DNA of 11,837 bases from Geodermatophilaceae bacterium (GTDB taxonomy: Bacteria; Actinomycetota; Actinomycetes; Mycobacteriales; Geodermatophilaceae). Positions 5,463 through 11,837 of the stretch are shown here, piece by piece. Under the pieces are notes generated by a model. That model worked only from the letters and a program-made list of their open reading frames with translations, did no database searches and had not been told where the DNA came from. Location: contig JACCXW010000056.1 of assembly GCA_013696785.1 (NCBI GenBank), positions 1 through 11,837 on the forward strand. Reading direction: 5' to 3'. Positions within the stretch are counted from its first letter, which is position 1; each line of letters opens with the position of its first letter. The translations under genes were made by a program, and so were the position numbers.

Positions 5463-6242
5463 ATGCCGCTGACTCCCGCCGACGTCCACAACGTCGCGTT
5501 CAAGAAGCCACCGATCGGCAAGCGTGGCTACGACGAGGACGAGGTCGACGCCTTCTTGGACCTTGTGGAGGCAGAGTTCGCCCGACTGATCGAGGAGAAC
5601 TCCGAACTGCGGTCGCGGGCGGATGACGCCGGTGATCGGCCCACGGTCTCGACCGAGGAGACGGGGCCGGTCGCCATGGACGGGCCGCCACCCCCGCCGG
5701 TCCTTCGCAAGCCCGAGCCGGAGCAGGCCCCTGGCGACACTGACCAACTGACCCAGGCCACCAGGATGTTGGCACTGGCGACCGAGACCGCCGACCGGCA
5801 TGTCGGTGAGGCCAAGTCGCAGGCCGACCGCCTGCTGACCGAGGCGCGGACCTCCAGCGAGCAGATGGTCGCCGAGGCCAAGACCAAGTCCGAGCAGCAG
5901 CTGAACGAGGCACGGACGAAGTCAGAGGCGATGACCGCCGACGCGAAGACCCGCTCGGACACGATGGACCGGGAGTCCCGCACCCGCGCGCAGGCCCTGA
6001 CCCAGGACGCCGAGCGCAAGCACGTGGAAATCATGGGCAGTCTGGAGGAGCGCAAGTCCTCGCTGGAGAAGCAGATCGAGGAGCTGCGCACGTTCGAGCG
6101 GGAGTACCGCACCCGGCTCAAGTCCTACCTCGAGTCCCAGTTGCGCGATCTGGACGGCCGCAACTCCGCCGAGCCGTCCGGGCAGCAGCGACCCGCCGGG
6201 GTCGGGCAGGCGCAGAACAGCGCCAACCAGCCGCAGGGCTGA
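5463..6242 (+). CDS. divIVA: DivIVA/Wag31 polar growth and septum organising protein
   Basis: DivIVA (Wag31) is a coiled-coil scaffold that binds curved membrane and directs polar wall growth in actinobacteria. The 259-residue product opens with the membrane-binding DivIVA domain MPLTPADVHNVAFKKPPIGK, then RGYDEDEVDAFLDLVEAEFA (about 1-55). A Pro-rich, acidic linker follows (about 56-95), then a long coiled coil (about 96-230) and a Gln/Asn/Pro-rich tail. Residues 116-192 form seven near-regular 11-residue repeats of the type E-A-(K/R)-(T/S)-x-S-(E/D). ATG 5463 matches the family N-terminus and has GAGG eight bases upstream; an upstream in-frame GTG (5454) overlaps that ribosome site and is unlikely. 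The gene follows sepF-yggT, its usual place, and probably has its own promoter. Confidence 0.95.
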   Translation: MPLTPADVHNVAFKKPPIGKRGYDEDEVDAFLDLVEAEFARLIEENSELRSRADDAGDRPTVSTEETGPVAMDGPPPPPVLRKPEPEQAPGDTDQLTQATRMLALATETADRHVGEAKSQADRLLTEARTSSEQMVAEAKTKSEQQLNEARTKSEAMTADAKTRSDTMDRESRTRAQALTQDAERKHVEIMGSLEERKSSLEKQIEELRTFEREYRTRLKSYLESQLRDLDGRNSAEPSGQQRPAGVGQAQNSANQPQG

Positions 6243-6255
6243 CAGCGAGGCGACC

Positions 6256-6438
6256 ATGCGCCCGCCGCTGGCGGTGCCGGTGTTGCTCGTCCTGGCCTCG
6301 CTCGTCCTGTTGCTGGTAGGCGTCCGCGAGGTCGCGGACGGGTTGATCTGGGCGGGCGTGGGCGCCGCCGTGATCGCCGCCGCCCTGGCCTGCTTGCGGC
6401 TGCGCCCTCCCGCCGATCACGGCCGAGGCGGTCCCTGA
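6256..6438 (+). CDS. Small two-pass membrane protein, function unknown
   Basis: This is a 60-residue protein of two hydrophobic helices (about 5-23 and 29-47) separated by a short polar turn (REVADG). It ends in a basic, Pro-rich cytoplasmic-type tail. I do not recognise a family. It is likely a real gene: GAGG lies five bases before ATG 6256, it starts 13 bp after divIVA, and its composition is clearly membrane-like. Small membrane proteins downstream of wag31 are common in actinobacteria. Its stop is only 2 bp from the stop of convergent ileS. Confidence 0.7.
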   Translation: MRPPLAVPVLLVLASLVLLLVGVREVADGLIWAGVGAAVIAAALACLRLRPPADHGRGGP

Positions 6439-6440
6439 GG

Positions 6441-9400
6441 TCAGTCGCCGGCCTGCGGGGTCGATCTCGTGAGCCAGAACGTGACCCCCGGCTCAACCGC
6501 GAACCCGGGTAGCTCCGCATCGGGCGGGTGGGCATTCGTGTACGACGTCGCGAGTACCTCGCCCGCCACCGTATCCGCGTGTTCGGCGAGTGCCGCCGCC
6601 GCTTCGCCGTCGGCCATCCACCACAGGGCGATCCGGTCGGTGATGGACAGGCCGCTGCCCTTGCGGGCCTCCTGAACCGCGCGCACGACCTCGCGGGCCA
6701 GCCCGGCACGTCGCAACATCGGGGTAACCGTGAGGTCGAGGGCGAGACTCTCGCCGTGCTCGCTGGCCACCGCCCAGCCGGCGCGTGGTGTCTCGGTCAC
6801 GATCAACTCCTCGGCGGTCAGCTCCACCGGCTCTCCGTCGACGACAACCGTGGCGTTCCCGGTCCGCAGGGCCGCTGCCAGACTCGCCGGATCGGCCGAG
6901 GCGACCGCTGCGGCGACCGCCTGCACGCCCTTGCCGAAGCGCCGGCCGAGGCTGCGGAAGTTCGCCTTGACACTGACATCGACGAGGTCCTGACCCGTCT
7001 GCCCCAGCGCTTCGAGCTCCTGCACGTTCAACTCGTCGGTCACCTGGGCGCGCAGCTCCGTAGGCAGCCCGGCCCAGCCGGGTGCGGCCACGAGCGCGCG
7101 GCCGAGGGGCTGGCGGGTTCGTACCTTCGATTGCGTCCGCGCTGCCCGGCCGAGTTCGACGAGCCTGCGCACGAGCCCCATCTGGGCGCGCAACTGCGGG
7201 TCGTCCTGACCCGGTGCCGGCCAGTCGGCCAGATGCACCGAGTCCGGCGCTCCCGGGACGACGCCTGCCACCAGCGCCGACCAGACCCGCTCGGTGACGA
7301 ACGGCACCAGCGGTGCGAGCAACCGGGTCAGCACGTCCAGCGCATCGTGCAGGGTCGCCAACGCGGCGGGGTCGCCGTCCCAGAACCGGCGCCGCGATCG
7401 GCGCACGTACCAGTTCGAGAGGTCGTCGATGAAGACCGCGAGCGCCCGGCCCGCGCGGACGGTGTCGAAGGCCTCCATCGCGCCGTCGACCTCCACGACG
7501 AGCGCGGCCAGCTCGGAGCCGAGCCAACGGTCGAGCAGCGGCCGTTCGGAAACGGGTGGGGCCGCGGAACCGGCGGGGTCCCAACCCGCCGCCGCGGCGT
7601 ACAGAGTGAAGAACGAGGCGGTGTTCCAGTACGTCAGGAGCACGCGCCGGACGATGTCGTCGAGCGCGGCGTGTCCGATCCGCCGGGCCGACCAGGGGGA
7701 ACCGCTCGTGGCCATGAACCAGCGCACCGCGTCCGCGCCGTGGCGGTCCATCAGGGGCAGCGGTTCGAGGATGTTGCCCAAGTGCTTGCTCATCTTCCGG
7801 CCGTCGTCGGCCAGGATGTGCCCGAGGCACAGCACCGTCTCGTACGACGACCGCCCGAACACCGCGGTCGGGACGACCATCATCGTGTAGAACCAGCCGC
7901 GGGTCTGGTCGATGGCCTCGCAGATGAACTGGCCTGGGAACGCCGCCTCGAAGAGATCGTTGTTGCGGTGCGGAGCCCCCCACTGGGCGAAGGACATCGA
8001 GCCTGCGTCGTACCAGGCGTCGATAACCTGCGGGACCCTGGTCGCCGTCTGTCCGCAGGCGGGACAGGGCAGCGTGACCGCGTCCACGTACGGCCGGTGC
8101 GGGTCCACTGTGGACACATCGGAGCCGACCAGGGTGGACAGCTCCGCCAGCGACCCGACGCACGTGTCGTGCCCGTCCGGGCAACGCCAGATCGGCAACG
8201 GCGTACCCCAGTACCGGTCACGCGACAGCGCCCAGTCGACGTTGTTGTCGAGCCAGTCGCCGTACCGGCCGTGCTTGATGTTCGCGGGGTGCCAGTCGGT
8301 CCGCTCGTTCTCGGCGATCAACTGATCCTTGACCGCGGTGGTGCGGATGTACCAAGACGGCAGGGCGTAGTACATGAGCGGCGTGTGGCAGCGCCAGCAG
8401 TGCGGGTAGGAGTGCTCGTAGTCCTCGGCCAGGAACAGCAGGCCGCGGGCACGCAGGTCCTGTACGAGGGCGGGGTCCGCGGCTTTGAAGAACTCGCCGC
8501 CGATCAGCGGGATGTCCGCGGCGAAATGGCCGTCCTTCTCGATCGGGTTGACCACCGGCATGCCGTAGTCCCGCACGGCGGCCAGATCGTCGGCGCCGAA
8601 GGCGGGGGACTGGTGCACCAGGCCGGTGCCGTCGGAGGTCGTGACATACGTCGCGGTGATGACGTAGTGGGCGTCCGGGATGTCCACAAGTGTGAACGGT
8701 CGGGCGTACGCAGTTCGCTCCAACTCGGCTCCCGTAACGCTTCCTAGCACCTCTGCGTCGGGACCCAATACTCGTTCCAGCAGTGGCTCGGCCACGACGA
8801 ACGTCCCGTCGGAAGTGCGCGCGACGACGTACGTCACCTCGGGGTGGACGGCGACGGCGGTGTTGGACACCAGCGTCCACGGCGTCGTGGTCCAGATCAG
8901 CAGGTCGGCCCGCCCGGCCCACTCCCCGCTCGTGATCGGGAAGCGGACGTAGACCGACGGGTTGACGACCGTCTCGTAGCCCTGTGCCACCTCGTGGTCG
9001 GACAGGCCGGTCCCGCAGCGCGGGCAGTACGGCGCGACCCGGTAGTCCTCGACCAGCAGGCCCCTGTCGAAGATCACCTTGAGCGACCACCAGACGCTCT
9101 CGATGTAGGCCGGGTCCATCGTCCAGTAGGCCTCGGACAGATCGACCCAAAAACCCATCCGGTCGGTCAGCATCGCCCACTCGTCGACGTGTCGGCGCAC
9201 CGACTCCCGGCACCGGTCATTGAACGCGGCGACGCCGTAAGCCTCGATGTCCTTCTTGCCGGTGAATCCGAGTTCGGTCTCTACGGCGAGCTCGACCGGC
9301 AGCCCGTGGCAGTCCCAGCCGGCCCGCCGGGGGACGTGGTAGCCCTTCATCGTCCGGTAGCGGGGGAACACGTCCTTGAAGGTGCGCGCCTCGATGTGGT

Positions 9401-9578
9401 GGACGCCCGGCCGGCCGTTGGCGGTGGGCGGGCCTTCGTAGAAGATCCAGGGCGGCCGGCCGGCCGAGGCCTCCAGGCTGCGCTGGAAGACCTTGCCCTC
9501 GCGCCAGCGCGCGAGCATCTCGTGATCCAGCGCCGGCAGGTCTACCTGGGCGGGCAGCGGGGTGAACGGTCCCGGCAT
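6441..9578 (-). CDS. ileS: Isoleucyl-tRNA synthetase
   Basis: IleS charges tRNA-Ile with isoleucine, using ATP. The 1045-residue class I synthetase resembles the Streptomyces-type enzyme. The first signature lies in GPPTANGRPGVHHIEARTFKD, with HH at 60-61 in place of the usual HxGH spacing. Zinc-type cysteine pairs occur at C185/C188 (CPRCG) and C394/C397 (CWRC). The CP1 editing domain (about 200-400) holds WTTTPWTL at 229-236 and GTGLVHQSPAFGADD at 317-331. The second signature is KMSKH at 595-599 (DNA 7782-7796). The anticodon-binding region includes NWYVRRSRRRFW. ATG 9578 gives the family N-terminus (PAQVDLPALDHE) and has GAGGGAG nine bases upstream. A T-box riboswitch precedes the gene. 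Long, eukaryote-like IleS enzymes are often less sensitive to mupirocin; that is not testable here. Confidence 0.97.
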   Translation of the reverse strand: MPGPFTPLPAQVDLPALDHEMLARWREGKVFQRSLEASAGRPPWIFYEGPPTANGRPGVHHIEARTFKDVFPRYRTMKGYHVPRRAGWDCHGLPVELAVETELGFTGKKDIEAYGVAAFNDRCRESVRRHVDEWAMLTDRMGFWVDLSEAYWTMDPAYIESVWWSLKVIFDRGLLVEDYRVAPYCPRCGTGLSDHEVAQGYETVVNPSVYVRFPITSGEWAGRADLLIWTTTPWTLVSNTAVAVHPEVTYVVARTSDGTFVVAEPLLERVLGPDAEVLGSVTGAELERTAYARPFTLVDIPDAHYVITATYVTTSDGTGLVHQSPAFGADDLAAVRDYGMPVVNPIEKDGHFAADIPLIGGEFFKAADPALVQDLRARGLLFLAEDYEHSYPHCWRCHTPLMYYALPSWYIRTTAVKDQLIAENERTDWHPANIKHGRYGDWLDNNVDWALSRDRYWGTPLPIWRCPDGHDTCVGSLAELSTLVGSDVSTVDPHRPYVDAVTLPCPACGQTATRVPQVIDAWYDAGSMSFAQWGAPHRNNDLFEAAFPGQFICEAIDQTRGWFYTMMVVPTAVFGRSSYETVLCLGHILADDGRKMSKHLGNILEPLPLMDRHGADAVRWFMATSGSPWSARRIGHAALDDIVRRVLLTYWNTASFFTLYAAAAGWDPAGSAAPPVSERPLLDRWLGSELAALVVEVDGAMEAFDTVRAGRALAVFIDDLSNWYVRRSRRRFWDGDPAALATLHDALDVLTRLLAPLVPFVTERVWSALVAGVVPGAPDSVHLADWPAPGQDDPQLRAQMGLVRRLVELGRAARTQSKVRTRQPLGRALVAAPGWAGLPTELRAQVTDELNVQELEALGQTGQDLVDVSVKANFRSLGRRFGKGVQAVAAAVASADPASLAAALRTGNATVVVDGEPVELTAEELIVTETPRAGWAVASEHGESLALDLTVTPMLRRAGLAREVVRAVQEARKGSGLSITDRIALWWMADGEAAAALAEHADTVAGEVLATSYTNAHPPDAELPGFAVEPGVTFWLTRSTPQAGD

Positions 9579-9784
9579 CAGGGGTGGCTCCCTCGTCGGT
9601 GTCGCAACTGCTTCGACGAAGGGACGACCGCCGCACAGGCCGCGGCGGGCCGTGGTACCAACCCTCCTTGGGCACCCGCGGTGGCGCGCCCCACTCTTTG
9701 TCCAGCGTTGCCGGTTCTACTGAGAACCCCTGTAGCGGTGTGGGGTCCCGTTCTTCCGGCGGCTCGGGGTGATGAGTACGCCGG
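9579..9784 (-). promoter_or_regulatory. Translational T-box riboswitch, Ile-specific (ileS leader)
   Basis: On the minus strand the core reads AGGGTTGGTACCACGG (plus 9650-9665), an almost canonical T-box. Stem I is CCGGCG/CGCCGG (9779-9784 with 9756-9761). It has an inner CTC/GAG, and AUC, the Ile specifier, lies in its loop at 9771-9773. Stem II pairs 9742-9749 with 9723-9730. Stem III pairs 9686-9691 with 9670-9675. In the antisequestrator, AGGG (9662-9665) pairs with CCCU (9620-9623). In the alternative sequestrator, UCCCUUCGUCG (9614-9624) pairs with CGACGAGGGA (9589-9598) with one bulge, hiding the ribosome site GAGGGAG (9588-9594). No U-run is seen, so control is translational. The short Stem I matches actinobacterial ileS T-boxes. 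Uncharged tRNA-Ile should open the ribosome site. The limits of the leader are approximate. Confidence 0.87.
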
Positions 9785-9862
9785 CCAGGCCCCCGGGCTC
9801 ACACCGTCCCCGGGTCGCTACGGGCTGCGTCCGGCGCCACGTGTCCCGTCAGCGCCGCTGCG

Positions 9863-9871
9863 ATGGTAACA
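9863..9871 (-). promoter_or_regulatory. Candidate extended -10 promoter (TGTTACCAT) for ileS
   Basis: Read on the minus strand, TGTTACCAT fits an extended -10 (TGN-TANNNT). It lies about 80 bp upstream of T-box Stem I and would start transcription near 9856. No good -35 is visible. It sits in the 337-bp divergent gap between ileS and the acetyltransferase gene, which otherwise holds the T-box and the ribosome site of the latter. Confidence 0.35.
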
Positions 9872-9915
9872 AGGTTTCCGACTTCACCGACGGACAAAAA
9901 CCGGAGCTGGGACCG

Positions 9916-10404
9916 ATGAGACTGGTTGAGCCCACAACGGCGGCGGCCGCGATCGTCGCCGGCTGGTCGCGCTCTGCCGAGGAGGCAGTGGTGTGGTGTT
10001 CCAGGGCCGAGCACCCCTTCCCGGCCGACGTGGTCCGCGGGTGGTGGACCGAGCCGGACGTCGAAGCGTGGCTGCTGGTGTCAGACGAGGGACCCGTGGG
10101 GTACGGGGAGATCTGGCTGGACGAGCCGGAGGACGAGGTGGAGCTGGCCCGCCTCATCGTCGCCCCGGAGGCACGCCACCGGGGAGTGGGCAAAACGATG
10201 GTGGCTGCGCTGCTGGAGCGAGTCGCGCAGACCGGCCCGGCCCCGGTGTTCCTGCGAGTCAGGCCCGACAACGAGGCCGCCATCCGGTGCTATTCCGCGG
10301 CCGGCCTCACTGAAGTCGACCAGGCCCGCACGGCGGAGTGGAACGCGGCGCAGCCGGAGCCGTACATCTGGGTGGAGCACCGTCCGCCCGCTGAAGTCAC
10401 CTGA
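9916..10404 (+). CDS. GNAT-family N-acetyltransferase
   Basis: The 162-residue protein carries the GNAT fold, which transfers an acetyl group from acetyl-CoA to an amine. Motif A is VELARLIVAPEARHRGVGKTMVAALLERV, with the CoA pyrophosphate loop R87-H-R-G90-V-G92. Motif B follows as LRVRPDNEAAIRCYSAAGLTEV (113-134). The substrate is unknown; the family includes enzymes acting on antibiotics, amino acids and protein N-termini. The frame is open from 9769, but the upstream part overlaps the ileS control region and reads as low-quality Arg/Pro-rich sequence. ATG 9916 has GGAG nine bases before it and starts cleanly at MRLVEPTT, so it is preferred. The gene is divergent from ileS, and its promoter is not clear. 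Confidence 0.85.
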   Translation: MRLVEPTTAAAAIVAGWSRSAEEAVVWCSRAEHPFPADVVRGWWTEPDVEAWLLVSDEGPVGYGEIWLDEPEDEVELARLIVAPEARHRGVGKTMVAALLERVAQTGPAPVFLRVRPDNEAAIRCYSAAGLTEVDQARTAEWNAAQPEPYIWVEHRPPAEVT

Positions 10405-10453
10405 CCGGGCCGACCGGCGCGATACGGGACAATGCCCGAATGGGCCGGCGGCA

Positions 10454-11837
10454 GTGAGCGACGACCTCGGTCTCGTTCTGCTCGTCGGCGCTCTCGTCGT
10501 GCTCGCCAGCGCACTGGCCGTCCGCGTGTCGACCCGGCTCGGCCTGCCCAGCCTTCTCGTCTATCTAGGCCTCGGCGTCCTGCTCGGGGAATCGGTTCTC
10601 GGGCTGGAGTTCGAGGACGCCGAGCTGACCCGGACGCTGGGCATCTGCGCGCTTGTCGTCATCCTGGCCGAGGGCGGCCTCACCACCCGCTGGGTCGCCG
10701 TCCGCGACGCCGTGCCCCGGACCATCGTCTTGTCCACCCTCGGCGTCGCGGTGAGCATCGCGATGACCGGGGCCGTCGCCGTACTGGCTCTGGACACGTC
10801 GTGGCGGACCGGCCTGCTGCTGGGGGCAGTCGTGAGTTCGACCGATGCCGCCGCGGTCTTCTCCACATTGCGCGGTCTCGGTCTACCGCGACGGGTGACC
10901 GCGACGCTGGAGCTCGAGTCCGGGCTGAACGACGCACCGGTCGTGATCGTGGTCGTGCTGCTCTCCAGCGATGCGGTGATCTCGCTGCCCTCGGCCGCAC
11001 TGCTGCTGGTCTACGAACTGCTCGCCGGCGCCGCGATCGGGGTGGCTGTCGGCGTCGTCGCGTCCTGGGTGCTGCGACGCAGCGCCCTGCCGGCCTCGGG
11101 GCTGTACCCGCTCGCGACCGTCGCGTTCTGCGTCGTCGCGTACGCCGGGGCCGACGTCGCGCACGCGTCGGGTTTCCTGGCGGTGTACGTCGCCGGACTG
11201 CTGCTCGGCAACGCCAGGCTCCCGCACCGACACGCCACCCTCGGGTTCGCCGAAGGACTGGCGTGGCTGGCACAGATCGGGCTGTTCGTGCTGCTCGGCC
11301 TGCTGGTGAGCCCGGAGCGGCTGCTGGACGTGCTCCTACCTGCCGTACTGATCGGGCTGGGGCTGCTGCTCGTGGCTCGCCCGCTGTCGGTACTGCTGTC
11401 GATGACGGCGTTCCGGGTGCCGTGGCGCGAGCAGGCCTTTGTCTCGTGGGCGGGCCTGCGTGGGGCCGTCCCGATCGTCTTCGCCACCATCCCGGTGACC
11501 GAGCAGGTGCCGGGCGCAATGCAGATCTTCGACATCGTCTTCGTGCTCGTCGTCGTCTTCACCCTGCTCCAGGGCACGACGCTGCCCGCCGTGGCGCGGC
11601 TGCTCGGCGTTGCCGGGGTCACCGAGACCCGAGAGGTGGACGTGGAGTCCGCCCCGTTGGAGGAGCTCGGCGCGGATCTGCTGCAGGTCCGGGTACCCGC
11701 CGAGTCGCGCCTGCACGGCGTCTACGTGTCAGAGCTGCGGCTGCCCGAGGACGCCGCCGTGACGCTCATCGTCCGCGACGGCCACTCCTTCGTCCCGAGT
11801 CCGACGACGCGCATCCTGCGCGGTGACGAGTTGCTGG
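10454..11837 (+). CDS. CPA1-type cation (K+ or Na+)/proton antiporter with C-terminal RCK_C domain, partial
   Basis: This frame stays open to the right edge, giving 461 residues with no stop. About twelve hydrophobic segments cover residues 5-385. Family motifs are LEGG-like LAEGGL (71-76), SSTDAAAVF (128-136, T130-D131 in the transport core), LELESGLNDAP (152-162, N159-D160 ion-binding pair) and WAGLRGAVPIVFA (332-344). From about 397 a soluble domain with QVRVPAESRLHGVYVSELRLPEDAAVTLIVRDG fits a TrkA-C/RCK_C ligand domain, as in NhaP2/CvrA potassium/proton antiporters. The likely role is K+ or Na+ extrusion and pH balance at the inner membrane. GTG 10454 is the best start, though no strong ribosome site is seen. 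It overlaps the stop of a 5-codon frame from ATG 10440. It lies 49 bp after the acetyltransferase gene. Confidence 0.88.
   Translation, partial: MSDDLGLVLLVGALVVLASALAVRVSTRLGLPSLLVYLGLGVLLGESVLGLEFEDAELTRTLGICALVVILAEGGLTTRWVAVRDAVPRTIVLSTLGVAVSIAMTGAVAVLALDTSWRTGLLLGAVVSSTDAAAVFSTLRGLGLPRRVTATLELESGLNDAPVVIVVVLLSSDAVISLPSAALLLVYELLAGAAIGVAVGVVASWVLRRSALPASGLYPLATVAFCVVAYAGADVAHASGFLAVYVAGLLLGNARLPHRHATLGFAEGLAWLAQIGLFVLLGLLVSPERLLDVLLPAVLIGLGLLLVARPLSVLLSMTAFRVPWREQAFVSWAGLRGAVPIVFATIPVTEQVPGAMQIFDIVFVLVVVFTLLQGTTLPAVARLLGVAGVTETREVDVESAPLEELGADLLQVRVPAESRLHGVYVSELRLPEDAAVTLIVRDGHSFVPSPTTRILRGDELL

Noticed and set aside
6528..8747. A 739-codon plus-strand frame opposite ileS
   Set aside because: The composition is a shadow of GC-rich codons and no domain is visible, whereas the minus strand encodes full-length IleS with both synthetase signatures.
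9769..9915. N-terminal extension of the acetyltransferase from ATG 9769
   Set aside because: The extension reads through the ileS T-box Stem I and promoter region and is Arg/Pro-rich. ATG 9916 has a ribosome site and the GNAT fold begins there.
10432..11826. A 464-codon open frame on the plus strand at the right end
   Set aside because: It is Arg/Pro/Gly-rich with no membrane segments or motifs. The frame from GTG 10454 encodes a clear antiporter with conserved TD and ND motifs across the same DNA, so this is a shadow.

Overview
The window comes from a high-GC Gram-positive bacterium (Actinomycetota). The evidence is the GC-rich codon use, the Wag31-type DivIVA, the FtsZ tail DLDIPEFLKS, a Streptomyces-type IleS about 1045 residues long, and a translational T-box in front of ileS. 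It covers the downstream half of the division and cell-wall (dcw) cluster and its right flank. I cannot name the genus from sequence alone.

Layout. 1-100 is the C-terminal tail of a TldD-like metalloprotease subunit. 97-186 is a repeat-rich 29-codon mini-ORF that overlaps both neighbours by ATGA. Then come ftsQ (183-956), an AhpD-fold peroxidase-like gene (1014-1595) and a control region with a promoter and a perfect palindrome (about 1639-1720). The ftsZ-led run follows: ftsZ, pgeF, a second ATGA/ATGA mini-ORF (3651-3737), yggS, sepF, yggT, divIVA (wag31) and a 60-residue membrane protein. ileS lies on the minus strand (9578-6441) and meets the membrane-protein gene with only 2 bp between the stop codons. 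The ileS leader (9579-9784) is a T-box riboswitch with an Ile (AUC) specifier. Divergent from it are a GNAT acetyltransferase gene and the start of a CPA1-type cation/proton antiporter gene, which runs off the right edge.

How the genes work together. FtsQ links the divisome to septal wall synthesis. FtsZ forms the ring, SepF anchors it to the membrane, and DivIVA organises polar and septal growth. YggT, YggS (PLP homeostasis) and PgeF (quality control of peptidoglycan precursors) are usual passengers of this cluster. IleS is a housekeeping enzyme whose translation should rise when tRNA-Ile is uncharged.

Most of the window is conserved core genome. The points that stand out are: (1) two ATGA-to-ATGA bridging mini-ORFs of almost equal length, with the architecture described for mycobacterial MIRU elements; (2) the unexpected junction of a tldD tail to ftsQ exactly at one of them; (3) an AhpD-like gene between ftsQ and ftsZ; (4) a 17-bp perfect palindrome between the ftsZ promoter and its ribosome binding site; (5) a nearly complete foldable T-box with mutually exclusive helices; and (6) a seven-fold 11-residue repeat in DivIVA. 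I saw no CRISPR array, insertion sequence, tRNA, rRNA, defence system or phage gene.
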